Shown: one piece after another, positions 12,317-19,890 of the stretch
Layout of the letters: every line of letters begins with the position of its first letter
Position numbering within the stretch: position 1 is the stretch's first letter
IMG/VR virus record: IMGVR_UViG_3300044615_001107
Span: 1 to 38,127 of that record
Source: a virus
DNA length: 38,127 nt
Reading direction: 5' to 3' (one strand)
Position numbers and translations under genes: made by a program
Notes under the pieces: model-generated
The model's input: only the letters and a program-made list of their open reading frames with translations
Told to the model about the DNA's origin: nothing
Databases searched by the model: none

Positions 12317-12386
12317 TTACGCCCCTATTTATGTTCCCCCACTCATAGCCAGAGCCAAAGCCAGAGCCAAAGCTTAGATCTTCCAT
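12300..12386 (-). CDS. Glycine-rich protein 1, 28-residue ORF
   Basis: A small ORF reads from ATG 12386 to TGA 12302-12300. It starts MEDLSFGSGFGSGY and ends in a polar tail (NRGVNGEYK). It overlaps the end of the DUF6948-like gene by 13 bases in another frame and the next glycine-rich gene by 17 bases. Its MEDL start lies in the 14-base sequence TAGATCTTCCATTC (+ strand, 12375-12388), which recurs at 12093-12106 under the MEDL codons of glycine-rich protein 3. It may be a real coupled peptide or the remnant of a duplicated larger gene. Confidence 0.4.
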   Translation of the reverse strand: MEDLSFGSGFGSGYEWGNINRGVNGEYK

Positions 12387-12892
12387 TCATCCACCCCATA
12401 AAGATTTTCCACAGCTTCAGGAGTCAACGGGATAATCTCGCAAACGCCAAGAACCGTTATCTCTGGAACGATGACCGAAAACTTGCACTCTTTCGGTTTT
12501 TTAACGCCCTCGACTGCCATCTGAGAGAGGGAACAAGCACCTGCCCATGCCCATACGCGACGGGAATTAAGCAAGGTGACTTCATCGCCGTGCTTGCTTG
12601 CAAGGTTGCCAAAATGCACCCCTGAATTGGCCGAGCGCACTAAAACGTAAGGGCGAAATAGTGGCTCGGCTTCCGGCTCTTCATACGCTTTAATCGCAAG
12701 AGCAAAAAAAGCATGTTCCTTCGGACCGTATCGGTCGAAGAACTCGTTCATGATGCGTTCTTCTGTATCTTGAACGGCTTTATTAAAACCAGCCAAATAA
12801 GCTTCGCTAACCATCTTTAAAAGTAACCCAGAGTCATTCTGTTCAAAGAACTGCATTGCGTATTCGTGAGCTAAATCGTTGCGTGTTGTCAT
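12374..12892 (-). CDS. DUF6948-like protein
   Basis: The product has 172 residues. The C-terminal half (YVLVRSANSGVHFGNLASKHGDEVTLLNSRRVWAWAGACSLSQMAVEGVKKPKECKFSVIVPEI...) follows the pattern of a phage family I recall as DUF6948, marked by V(R/T)-Gly-Val-Hxx-hydrophobic strands and a W-GACSLSQ-A-EG motif. The N-terminal 60 residues are an acidic helical extension. The function is unknown; the family usually sits among recombination and early genes, as here. The start follows AAAAGGAACAAC. The family name is from memory and should be checked. Confidence 0.7.
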   Translation of the reverse strand: MTTRNDLAHEYAMQFFEQNDSGLLLKMVSEAYLAGFNKAVQDTEERIMNEFFDRYGPKEHAFFALAIKAYEEPEAEPLFRPYVLVRSANSGVHFGNLASKHGDEVTLLNSRRVWAWAGACSLSQMAVEGVKKPKECKFSVIVPEITVLGVCEIIPLTPEAVENLYGVDEWKI

Positions 12893-12902
12893 GTTGTTCC
12901 TT

Positions 12903-13367
12903 TTATTTGATTATCACGTTTTGTCTTTGAACCAGCTTACAGTGCGGCACCTCCGCCCCTGCTTTTAGCGCCGCCTTGAGCTTTTGTTTATCGGCGTACC
13001 ATTTTGGAACGAGATAATCGTCGGGTATTTTCTCCTCGAACCCCTGCTCAATCTCTAAAGCTTCCGAGGCTCTAAAACTAATCTTTGCGTACCCTAAATC
13101 CGCCTTTTGTCCGCCTGTGAGCCGTCCCGCTGAGTCCTTGAGGCGTTCAATGCGTTTCGCGGTATCGGCCTTCAGTTGGTTGAGTCTCGCTATTTCGTGC
13201 GAGAGCCCTTCTAGCCGTGCGACCTCATTCAGATAGGCGCGTGTAACTCCGTGCAGCCATTTCTCGGCTTTCTCTTTGTCTTCGAGTAGTCGTTCGACCA
13301 CTTCAGTTATCTCGCCTTCCGATTCAAGTAAAAGCTCTTCAATCTGTTGTTCAATCTCGTAAATCAT
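12903..13367 (-). CDS. Gp157-like recombination-associated protein
   Basis: The product has 154 residues of the Siphovirus Gp157 type: an acidic helical N-terminus (YEIEQQIEELLLESEGEITE), a central coiled coil, then FRASEALEIEQGFEEKIPDDYLVPKWYADKQKLKAALKAGAEVPHCKLVQRQNVIIK. The end of that stretch (IPDDY, K..LK.ALK.G..V.G..L) is diagnostic. The family occurs next to single-strand annealing recombinases and is thought to support recombination or resistance, without a proven activity. It starts behind AAAAAAGGAAACACAA and a UNCG-capped hairpin. Confidence 0.85.
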   Translation of the reverse strand: MIYEIEQQIEELLLESEGEITEVVERLLEDKEKAEKWLHGVTRAYLNEVARLEGLSHEIARLNQLKADTAKRIERLKDSAGRLTGGQKADLGYAKISFRASEALEIEQGFEEKIPDDYLVPKWYADKQKLKAALKAGAEVPHCKLVQRQNVIIK

Positions 13368-13386
13368 TTGTGTTTCCTTTTTTAAT

Positions 13387-13402
13387 GGGGACCGGAGTCC
13401 CC
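13387..13402 (-). promoter_or_regulatory. UNCG-capped hairpin before the Gp157-like gene
   Basis: On the minus strand GGGGAC (13402-13397), loop TCCG and GTCCCC (13392-13387) form a perfect 6-base stem with a UNCG-type tetraloop. It lies between the RecT stop and the ribosome-binding site AAAAAAGGAAACACAA. The layout is the same as leader elements 4-6 of the rightward early block. Confidence 0.7.
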
Positions 13403-13408
13403 TTTTGT

Positions 13409-14173
13409 TTACCCTTGGAATGTCTCAAACGCAGTTTCTATTTCCGCTTCCGTTGGATCTTGTGACCGCATCACGCCAGCCAAATACTCATCGAACGCTG
13501 TAATCGACTCTTCGGGTATCTTAGCAATGCCTGTTTTATCTACGATGCCTTTGAGTTCCGTGACTTTACGAGCTACCTTGGCTTTGGTGTCGCGGTCCCA
13601 CGTTTTATCCAATACGAATTCAGAATAGACCGGATCTGGTCTCATCGCTTCAATCACTACATCAGGACGCAGCGGCAGAGTTGGGTTCATCGGCTCAATC
13701 TCTTCAGCTTCGTCGGCAGTCGGAATGCCCTCTAAGACAAACGGAGCCACCGCCCTGACCGCTTCGCTCTGAGCACGTCTCAGGAGCATCGAACGAGGAT
13801 GGTTCTTCCAGTTGTCTTTGTTCGTAAGCCCTGCTTTTGTCGCCTGCTCGAACGTCCACTTTACTCGGGCAGAACCGCCGGCGGGGTGCGATAGGGTGAT
13901 ATCCGCTTCTTTCTCGTTCAAGGAGTGGATTTCCTGCTTGCCACCACCTGCCAAGAACTTTGACATCATTGTTTGTGAGGTGATCGCAGCGCGGCCTTGG
14001 ATGACGTGGTACTGTCGGCAAGCAACCATTGGATGTAACCCTTCAGCTTGGCATAGGAGCATCAGCGCCATCGCCTGCGTAGGGTCCTTGACACCGAATA
14101 GGCCGCTTTTGCAGACCACGTTCGCCATCGTTTCAACGTCTTTCATTGAGAGTGCTGGGAGATTGTTTGTCAT
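13409..14173 (-). CDS. recT: RecT-like single-strand annealing recombinase
   Basis: The product has 254 residues. These proteins coat single-stranded DNA and anneal complementary strands. Recognised features are PTQAMALMLLCQAEGLHPMVACRQYHVIQGRAAITSQTMMSKFLAGGG, then LSHPAGGSARVKWTFEQATKAGL, then DNWKNHPRSMLLRRAQSEAVRAVAPFVLEGI. All fit the RecT core order (AEGL.P, YH.I.GR, A..M...F...GG, W....A..AGL..KDNW...PR.ML..RA.SE..R...P). The C-terminal third is a less conserved helical domain. The partner 5-prime exonuclease usual in RecE/RecT or YqaJ pairs is absent from the operon. The start follows AAAGGAACACC. Confidence 0.88.
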   Translation of the reverse strand: MTNNLPALSMKDVETMANVVCKSGLFGVKDPTQAMALMLLCQAEGLHPMVACRQYHVIQGRAAITSQTMMSKFLAGGGKQEIHSLNEKEADITLSHPAGGSARVKWTFEQATKAGLTNKDNWKNHPRSMLLRRAQSEAVRAVAPFVLEGIPTADEAEEIEPMNPTLPLRPDVVIEAMRPDPVYSEFVLDKTWDRDTKAKVARKVTELKGIVDKTGIAKIPEESITAFDEYLAGVMRSQDPTEAEIETAFETFQG

Positions 14174-14185
14174 GGTGTTCCTTTG

Positions 14186-14449
14186 TTAAATAAACATGTC
14201 ATCGCTGTTTGCGTAGATATCAAAGTCAAAGCCCTCGGCGACTAGCTCGTCCATCAAAATGAAGTTGTTGCTGTCGAGTGCTTCGTGGGCAGCGCAAATC
14301 GTCGCCCCATCGAATTGAGAGTTGTAGTACTTCAGATATCGCAGCTCTTCAGCCAGTTTCTTCAACTGTCGAAGGTTCGATACAGACTTGTGCACGTATT
14401 CCCGAATCTCGCGGAATCCGTCTATGTAGAATCGTTTGCTTTTTCTCAT
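14186..14449 (-). CDS. Unknown small protein, first gene of the leftward recombination operon
   Basis: The product has 87 residues from ATG 14449, which follows AAGAGGCAAAG. The frame extends further upstream, but ATG 14449 avoids crossing the divergent control region. The basic N-terminus (RKSKRFYIDGFREIREYVHKSVSNLRQLKKLAEELRYLKYY) is helical and the C-terminus is acidic (DELVAEGFDFDIYANSDDMFI). Not recognised. Confidence 0.65.
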   Translation of the reverse strand: MRKSKRFYIDGFREIREYVHKSVSNLRQLKKLAEELRYLKYYNSQFDGATICAAHEALDSNNFILMDELVAEGFDFDIYANSDDMFI

Positions 14450-14470
14450 CTTTGCCTCTTTGTTTTTGTG

Positions 14471-14499
14471 TTGCACCCGCGTACTGCATTGGGTAGAGT
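14471..14499 (+). promoter_or_regulatory. Candidate promoter for the HTH-like regulator
   Basis: TTGCAC (14471-14476) and TAGAGT (14494-14499) are separated by 17 bases and lie 31 bases before ATG 14531. Both boxes are imperfect. An interrupted dyad TTTCGCAATTCCGAAA (14503-14518) overlaps the expected start point and could be an operator. Confidence 0.4.
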
Positions 14500-14530
14500 G
14501 AGTTTCGCAATTCCGAAAGATGAGGTCAAC

Positions 14531-14812
14531 ATGAAAAGAGATGAAAAACGAAACTTTCTTTACACGCTTCGCACATTCTGCGAGATGACAATAACGGAGG
14601 CTTCGCAAGCTGGGGGAATTCCGATCAGCGTTGTGCACGAATACGAGACAGAAGGCGTGCGGCTACTTCCGATTCGTTATTTGATTGCAATGAAGCGAGA
14701 AGCCAACGTTTCTTGGGAGACAGTTGGGGAGCTGATGGAGAAATGGAACGAGGAGAGGCCGTTGCGCAAGAGGCCAAAAACTAGTCGACTCGTTTTGAAG
14801 GTCGAGGGATAG
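14531..14812 (+). CDS. Small helix-turn-helix-like regulator
   Basis: The product has 93 residues. Residues 8-55 (NFLYTLRTFCEMTITEASQAGGIPISVVHEYETEGVRLLPIRYLIAM) match the helix pattern of Cro/XRE-type HTH proteins: TITEASQAGGIPISVVHEYE corresponds to the turn and recognition helix. The C-terminus is basic. It is divergent from the recombination operon, the usual place for a regulator of that control region. The start follows GATGAGG. Its 3-prime end overlaps the convergent lipoprotein gene by 32 bases. The HTH call is by pattern only. No integrase is present, so it is not evidence of lysogeny. Confidence 0.6.
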   Translation: MKRDEKRNFLYTLRTFCEMTITEASQAGGIPISVVHEYETEGVRLLPIRYLIAMKREANVSWETVGELMEKWNEERPLRKRPKTSRLVLKVEG

Positions 14813-15320
14813 ACCAGTGAACGCACCCGCACCGGACCACAATCTTTCCGTGTTTCTTCTCAAGGCGTTCCCCAGTCCAACCATCGAGGATATGGACCTG
14901 TCGGGTTCCAGCGGTGCCAATCTCGTCGTGGTGAGCCCCTTTATGCCGCGCTTTTAACCCTGCAAAGGAGCACTCTAGCTCTGGTCCTAACTCATTCGGG
15001 AGAATCGCAACCGCCCAGTTTTGGGTATCGCTTTCAGGCTTCCAGACGAATCCCCGCTTGTGTCCGTCAACTGGGTTCCGAGCCCCACATTTGACTTCTA
15101 AGGGCTCTTTGTTTTCAACGAGTACAATCGGGCTAGGAGTTGGTGTCGGTGCTACTGTCGGGGCAACTAGGGGCTCTATCGTCGGCGTGGCACTCGGTGC
15201 AACCGATGGCTCGGCAGAATTCTTGGAGTGACGTTGAATCGCACTTAAGACCTGTTCGGCCACTTTCAGATGCTCTGCCGAACAAGCGGTTAGAAGTATC
15301 AGGGGAATCAGTTTTTTCAT
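14781..15320 (-). CDS. Lipoprotein of the lysis region
   Basis: The product has 179 residues from ATG 15320, which follows TTTTAGAGGC. The N-terminus KKLIPLILLTAC is a signal peptide with lipobox LTAC (Cys13). A Pro/Thr/Val/Ala-rich linker follows (about residues 38-65, PTPTPSP), then a C-terminal domain with several Cys, His and Trp residues. An outer-membrane spanin would be lipid-anchored and often Pro-rich, but spanins lack such a large cysteine-rich domain, so this is a weak option. A surface or exclusion lipoprotein is the alternative. It is the last leftward late gene. Confidence 0.75.
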   Translation of the reverse strand: MKKLIPLILLTACSAEHLKVAEQVLSAIQRHSKNSAEPSVAPSATPTIEPLVAPTVAPTPTPSPIVLVENKEPLEVKCGARNPVDGHKRGFVWKPESDTQNWAVAILPNELGPELECSFAGLKARHKGAHHDEIGTAGTRQVHILDGWTGERLEKKHGKIVVRCGCVHWSIPRPSKRVD

Positions 15321-15424
15321 CGCTTTTGCCTCTAAAACCCCTCCCCTCACCTCTCGGGGGACCCTCTCCACCCACTTTTTGACTAAATCCGAGCCAGAAA
15401 GGAGCGGGAGAGGGTAGGGGAGAG

Positions 15425-15481
15425 TTACTTCTTGCCACCCTTGCCGCTTTTTTTACCGCCTTTCTTTCCGCCGCACGCCAT
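15425..15481 (-). CDS. 18-residue Lys/Gly peptide in the lysis cassette
   Basis: ATG 15481 to TAA 15427-15425 encodes MACGGKKGGKKSGKGGKK. The ribosome-binding site GGAGG overlaps the stop codon of the holin-like gene (TAGGAGGCTTTATG), which supports translation. The peptide is strongly cationic and has one cysteine. A role in lysis, DNA condensation or none at all cannot be told apart from sequence. Confidence 0.5.
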   Translation of the reverse strand: MACGGKKGGKKSGKGGKK

Positions 15482-15489
15482 AAAGCCTC

Positions 15490-15672
15490 CTATTTTTTGC
15501 TTGAGAAAAACTGAACCAATTTCAAAATAGTTCCGACTAGTGCCAGGACCAGCCCGATTGGCTCACCGACTCCGATGAGATTCGCGGGTAGGTCAATCGT
15601 CTGAGCGAGAGACAGAAGCCCTGCACTTGATGCGAAACTGGCATTTGCTACTGCATTTGTTTTATCTGACAT
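15490..15672 (-). CDS. Putative holin, single membrane segment
   Basis: The product has 60 residues. Residues about 34-56 (GVGEPIGLVLALVGTILKLVQFF) are a membrane segment and the tail SSKK is basic. The N-terminal half is weakly amphipathic (ANASFASSAGLLSLAQTIDLP). It overlaps the end of the endolysin gene by 11 bases, and this pairing is the main reason for the holin call. A single-segment holin is less common than the two- or three-segment classes. Confidence 0.65.
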   Translation of the reverse strand: MSDKTNAVANASFASSAGLLSLAQTIDLPANLIGVGEPIGLVLALVGTILKLVQFFSSKK

Positions 15673-16105
15673 AAATCCCCGTTCTCATCATTTCAGCTAA
15701 TCTGCGGGCGCGTTTCCCTGTTTGCTTCGCCCACCTTGAGTTTAGCATGTGATCGGCGGCCTCTGCCCATTTTTTTTCTCTGACGGCGGCAAGGGTATCG
15801 GTAAACTTGGCAAAGCCTCCGGCACCCATCTGGAAGACCATCGAGGTCAAAACATCTTGTCTCACTTCGTCCATCTCGCCCCAAACTGGACCAACTACTT
15901 TCTCAGCGGAGCCTTGGGATTTCGCGATATCGTGTCTTAGCTGAACAAAGATGGCTTGATCACAAAGGCCGTTTGCTTCTAGATTAAAACCCACGCCGAT
16001 GGTAAGCTTCCCCCGCGGACAGGTGTACATACGATTGTGGAACCCCTCATCTCGTATGAGCATCTTCATCAACGGCGTGTTCTCTAACGATTTCAAATCG
16101 GCCAT
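15662..16105 (-). CDS. Endolysin, GH24 T4-type lysozyme
   Basis: The product has 147 residues and is a muramidase that cleaves peptidoglycan. The catalytic signature Glu-8aa-(Asp/Cys)-5aa-Thr is present as Glu20 (RDEG), Cys29 and Thr35 in GKLTIGVGFN. The remainder (VGPVWGEMDEVRQDVLTSMVFQMGAGGFAKFTDTLAAVREKKWAEAADHMLNSRWAKQTGKRARRLAEMMRTG) is the usual C-terminal lobe. There is no signal peptide or SAR anchor, so release should need a holin. The annotated start overlaps the previous gene by 59 bases; ATG at residue 13 is the alternative. Confidence 0.92.
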   Translation of the reverse strand: MADLKSLENTPLMKMLIRDEGFHNRMYTCPRGKLTIGVGFNLEANGLCDQAIFVQLRHDIAKSQGSAEKVVGPVWGEMDEVRQDVLTSMVFQMGAGGFAKFTDTLAAVREKKWAEAADHMLNSRWAKQTGKRARRLAEMMRTGIYVR

Positions 16106-16433
16106 TTTTCATCCCTGCTGAGTATCCTAAAAGGTTAAGAATCAATAGCGTCACGGCAAGCGTAAAGCCCCCGACTTGTATCAAGTGCGCTGGTCGATGG
16201 CTCTGAATCGCTTGTGTTGTGAGTGACGTTATCTGCGAGATTAACGCGCTCTGGCGAGTCTCGATAGCGGCTAAGTCCGAGCGAATCTCAGCAACCGATT
16301 GAGCCTGTAACGTCAAACTCGTGGGCAAGGTGGAAAGAGCGGTCACATTCCGCGTGAGTTCGACAATCGCCTCAGTCTGAGTCCGAAGGTGCTCGACAAC
16401 ATCGCATAGGTTTACCCGCTCTTCCTCGGTCAT
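16047..16433 (-). CDS. Coiled-coil protein with C-terminal membrane segment (XhlA-like architecture)
   Basis: The product has 128 residues. Residues 1-80 are helical with heptad-like repeats (DVVEHLRTQTEAIVELTRNVTAL..., VAEIRSDLAAIETRQSALISQITSLTTQ). Residues about 86-106 (QVGGFTLAVTLLILNLLGYSAG) form one membrane segment, followed by a charged tail. The layout recalls XhlA-type lysis accessory proteins, and its place just before the endolysin fits. Its 3-prime end overlaps the endolysin start by 59 bases. Confidence 0.7.
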   Translation of the reverse strand: MTEEERVNLCDVVEHLRTQTEAIVELTRNVTALSTLPTSLTLQAQSVAEIRSDLAAIETRQSALISQITSLTTQAIQSHRPAHLIQVGGFTLAVTLLILNLLGYSAGMKNGRFEIVREHAVDEDAHTR

Positions 16434-17687
16434 TTATGCCCCCTCTAATGCAGCAATTCTAGCCTCCAATGATTCAACCGTTAAGCTGAGTTCTTTGACG
16501 GCTTGAACAAGCACGGGAATCAAACGGCTGTAATCCATCGCTAGTTTTGTGAGGGTAGGATCTTCTCCTTGAATAACTTCTTTTGTGTCGTAAACTGCTT
16601 CGGGAATAATGCTAATTACTTCTTGAGCTATAAATCCAAGCTGCGGTGTGGCTGGGTCGGCTTTATATTTGAACGAGCAAGGTTCTAGTTGCGTTATTTC
16701 ATTCAACCCATAATGAAGAGGGGACACATCTTCTTTTAACCGAATATCCGAAGTTTGGGTTCCAACAATCGTCCCTCCTGTTGTTCCTATATTGGATTCA
16801 GAAGTTGATGTCCTCAAAACATCCGTGTTGTCGTGCCATAAACTATTAAATTGCCCGTCTTCGGCTTGAAGTCTTACCGCTCCACATGCATCGGTAATTC
16901 CTGAGTGCTTGTAAGCAAGGATCTGAGCCCATCGCGTATTCGAGCCGACTTTGCCTTGTGCGACCACATCCGCAAACTCAGTATCGGCAATGCTATCGCT
17001 TGCTACTTTTAACCGATGAGATCCGCTCGGCTTGTAAAAGTACTCTTGAGTAATGGCAGGCAAGCCATCATCAGTATTTGTCCCGACGAGAAGATTGCCA
17101 CCGGACGTAACCCGAGCCCGTTCTATTGCCGAAGTAAAAAGGGTAATCGCACTCGCATCTGAACCATAAAGGCTAAGGGTACCTGTCCCGCGATGGACTA
17201 ATTCAGAATTTGCGTTCGCACCGCCACCACGAATGAAGCGACACCCATAATCTGAATAGGTGGTATCTCCGATAAGATCGACGTAAGCATTCCCGGAGCC
17301 TGTTCGCCCTTCCCCGATGTTTATAGAGCAATCTTGGGTAGTCGTCGCCGCAGATCCGATGGTAATACCTGCTGCGGCATTGGTTACGTTTAATGATCCA
17401 GTTGAAAGAGAAGTGTTAATCTGGCCAAGCGTTGCATACTGGTCCGATGCTGTGGCACTCCCAACGCCCGTATGCTTAAACCCCGCCATAGGCTGATTGC
17501 CCGTAGCCGCCTTAGAGCCGTTTGCCTTGACACAATCGGTCAACGCTGTGGCCACGTCATTCATCTCGGCATCGTGCTCTGTTGCGGAGATTATAGGGTT
17601 AGCTTGCGCTGCTCTTTGAGTCCAGAGTGTGCTTCCGCTCAAAGTGCCGTTAGTTCTTGTGTAGTTTCCGCTGCCGTCAAAGCCCAT
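16434..17687 (-). CDS. Tail fibre with C-terminal S74 intramolecular chaperone
   Basis: The product has 417 residues. The N-terminus (FDGSGNYTRTNGTLSGSTLWTQRAAQANPIISATEHDAEMNDVATALTDCV) is a common virion-attachment segment. The middle is beta-rich and Gly/Ser/Thr-rich. From about residue 312 the S74 domain begins: SDIRLKEDVSPL with presumed nucleophile Ser313 and Lys318, then EPCSFKYK, QLGFIAQEV and a C-terminal coiled coil (LVQAVKELSLTVESLEARIAALE). Such domains trimerise the fibre and then cut themselves off before the serine. It is probably the host-recognition fibre. Confidence 0.9.
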   Translation of the reverse strand: MGFDGSGNYTRTNGTLSGSTLWTQRAAQANPIISATEHDAEMNDVATALTDCVKANGSKAATGNQPMAGFKHTGVGSATASDQYATLGQINTSLSTGSLNVTNAAAGITIGSAATTTQDCSINIGEGRTGSGNAYVDLIGDTTYSDYGCRFIRGGGANANSELVHRGTGTLSLYGSDASAITLFTSAIERARVTSGGNLLVGTNTDDGLPAITQEYFYKPSGSHRLKVASDSIADTEFADVVAQGKVGSNTRWAQILAYKHSGITDACGAVRLQAEDGQFNSLWHDNTDVLRTSTSESNIGTTGGTIVGTQTSDIRLKEDVSPLHYGLNEITQLEPCSFKYKADPATPQLGFIAQEVISIIPEAVYDTKEVIQGEDPTLTKLAMDYSRLIPVLVQAVKELSLTVESLEARIAALEGA

Positions 17688-17712
17688 TTTGTTCTCCTAT
17701 TTACGCAACTTT

Positions 17713-19890
17713 TTATTCTTCGGCTGTTAATCTCGATAGCCCGCTAGCTGACAATGCTGTGCTTAGTTCTTTTTGAATATAGCTATTAAACAAACTATCA
17801 ATCTTTTTACGTCCAGCTTTGGTCTTTTGAAGATCGCGTAAAAACATCTGACTTGCTTTTAGCTTTGTCACTGCATCGTCGCCTTGGCTAAACAAGTACT
17901 TAGCAATCTCTTTATCTGTAATAGGGTTATTCTTTGTTCCAAGAACGCTCTTTGCAGTATCAACTATCCAGCTTCGGACTCCACGCCTACCCGCAACGAA
18001 GTTCAAAAAGCTGTCAACGTTATCGGCAATCGTTGTTTCGTTTAACTCTCGAATCTGTCTTGCCATCTCCTGCCGTGGCTGAGTAGGCGACCCTCCTAAT
18101 ATTTTGTTTTTGAATTTAACAAAGTCAGTTAGCCGCCTTACTTGACCAAGCATCTTTGTGGCGCGTTCCTCTCCAACTAGTGTCACCATCTTTTGAAAGC
18201 GTTCGTTCCCTTTTTCAAACGGAGCATTAATTAATCGCTGACCTTGTTCTTGGCTGTAAGCTCGTTCAATCGCACCTGCTACTGAGCGTTTTATCTTATC
18301 AACGGCTTCCGTTCCCCCTTGCTTTTCTACAGCGTTTACAATCATCTTAAAGGAATCTGGGTCTACTTCAGAACTCATTAAACGCTCGCCCGGCTTCCCT
18401 AAAGGTCCACCGCTTAGGATGTTTTGAACTTGTTGTTCAACATCCGCACTCATCCCTTTTGCTTCTGGCGCAGCTTCTTTATAGGCTAATCTTCTTTCCG
18501 GCAAATCGGGATTCCGAGCCACCAATTCATCCTCAATAGTCTTAAGGAGCTTCCTCCCTGGAATATCTGCAATTTTTATTTGCGTTTCTTCTAGGTATTT
18601 CCGAGGGTTCTTTAATGCTTGTTTTAATTGCGAGGCTACTTGGTTTGCAACCTCTTGACTTCTAATATCTGGAGCCGCTTCCCCCTTCGGATACGTTGTA
18701 GCAATATAATTGCTGGCAAGAGATTGATAAGTAGGATCTTCTGATGCCCGTGTAATTTCAGGAGAAAATTCAATCTTTGGTGGCAATGCTTCCTGTCTGT
18801 ATGGTTGATTTATCCCAAACTGACGGGGAACCTCTTCTTGTCCATATTCATTAACAACGCGATAAGGGACTTCTTCCTTAAATGCTCCCTGATAGATTTC
18901 TTTGCCGCGGGCTGATAGTGCCTGTTGCCCTTTTTGTAATGTTTCTTCAAGAGCTTCATACCCTTCTCGCTGAGATGGTAAAAAGCCTTCTGATTTACCC
19001 AATGGCTCCATAATCATGCCCATTTGCTGATTAAGAGTCTCAGGCGATGTCCGACCTTCTAATGCCTGAGTAGCAATTTCAAGCCCTGCTGGTCCTTGAG
19101 CATACGTTCCAGCGATGCCTTGAGTAACTGGCCCTAGTGATTCGGCAACGGTCTCCATCCCGCCTTGTCCGGCTTCTGCTGCTAATCTTTGTGACTCGAT
19201 AGCTTGTTGAATCTTTTCGGGTGTCATGCCCGCCACTTCTTCCTTGCCGAGCGTTTCAACTATCTGTTGTTCGCCCCGAGATAGAACGGTATCTGGCATC
19301 TTTGTATTTGGAATCCCAATCTTTGAGCCTAAATACGAAGGTAGTCCAGTTCGACTAAGACCACTGCCCAATGCCATCATTCCACCAGCACCAGCCGCTT
19401 CGACTCCGCCACTTAAAATACGTGCGACCATATCCGCCTCGGGGCTAGGTCTGGAAGAACCTTTTACAAACGATTCAAGTAAGTTAGTAATAACCGGAGA
19501 CCTTAAAGCAGCTTCGCCTAGCGATCCGGCCCTTTTATAAATGCCCATAGGAGTAAAAGCCCCAAGAGCTTCATACCCTAATGCAGTTTTTGGATTTTCT
19601 TGCCGATACTGATTTGCAAGACTTCTTAGGTCAGACGCCTCAACATTTGGGATAAGCCCTGCTAGTGCATCAAGAGTGTAATCGCCCACTGGAGAAAACG
19701 CGCTTCCCATTGCAAGGATATTGCCCGCAAAATCTTTACTTCTTTCCGTGGCCCAATCCTGTATCCCTGAAAGATACCCAGTGTCTTGTAAAACGTCATT
19801 AACTTTAACGTCCCCAAATACTTCTTCCCGCGATAGGTTAATTTCTTTTATTGTGCCATCTGGTAATTGAAGAAATTGTTTTTCAGCCAT
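17713..19890 (-). CDS. Large internal virion (ejection) protein
   Basis: The product has 725 residues. It is mostly helical and rich in Gln, Glu and Ala, with Gly/Ala-rich weakly hydrophobic stretches in the first third (GNILAMGSAFSPVGDYTLDALAGLIP, GVEAAGAGGMMALGSGL). It ends in a basic helical region. There is no enzyme motif. The place after the tail-hub gene and before the fibre, and the run of similar large low-complexity proteins, match the ejection proteins of P22-like phages, which leave the head with the DNA and may form a conduit through the cell envelope. Identity within that group cannot be fixed. Confidence 0.7.
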   Translation of the reverse strand: MAEKQFLQLPDGTIKEINLSREEVFGDVKVNDVLQDTGYLSGIQDWATERSKDFAGNILAMGSAFSPVGDYTLDALAGLIPNVEASDLRSLANQYRQENPKTALGYEALGAFTPMGIYKRAGSLGEAALRSPVITNLLESFVKGSSRPSPEADMVARILSGGVEAAGAGGMMALGSGLSRTGLPSYLGSKIGIPNTKMPDTVLSRGEQQIVETLGKEEVAGMTPEKIQQAIESQRLAAEAGQGGMETVAESLGPVTQGIAGTYAQGPAGLEIATQALEGRTSPETLNQQMGMIMEPLGKSEGFLPSQREGYEALEETLQKGQQALSARGKEIYQGAFKEEVPYRVVNEYGQEEVPRQFGINQPYRQEALPPKIEFSPEITRASEDPTYQSLASNYIATTYPKGEAAPDIRSQEVANQVASQLKQALKNPRKYLEETQIKIADIPGRKLLKTIEDELVARNPDLPERRLAYKEAAPEAKGMSADVEQQVQNILSGGPLGKPGERLMSSEVDPDSFKMIVNAVEKQGGTEAVDKIKRSVAGAIERAYSQEQGQRLINAPFEKGNERFQKMVTLVGEERATKMLGQVRRLTDFVKFKNKILGGSPTQPRQEMARQIRELNETTIADNVDSFLNFVAGRRGVRSWIVDTAKSVLGTKNNPITDKEIAKYLFSQGDDAVTKLKASQMFLRDLQKTKAGRKKIDSLFNSYIQKELSTALSASGLSRLTAEE

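Noticed and set aside
11756-12625. 289-codon plus-strand ORF with Ala/Ile/Arg dipeptide repeats
   Set aside because: It is antisense to the glycine-rich and DUF6948-like genes, crosses the terminator, and its repeat is the complement of the hexamer tract.
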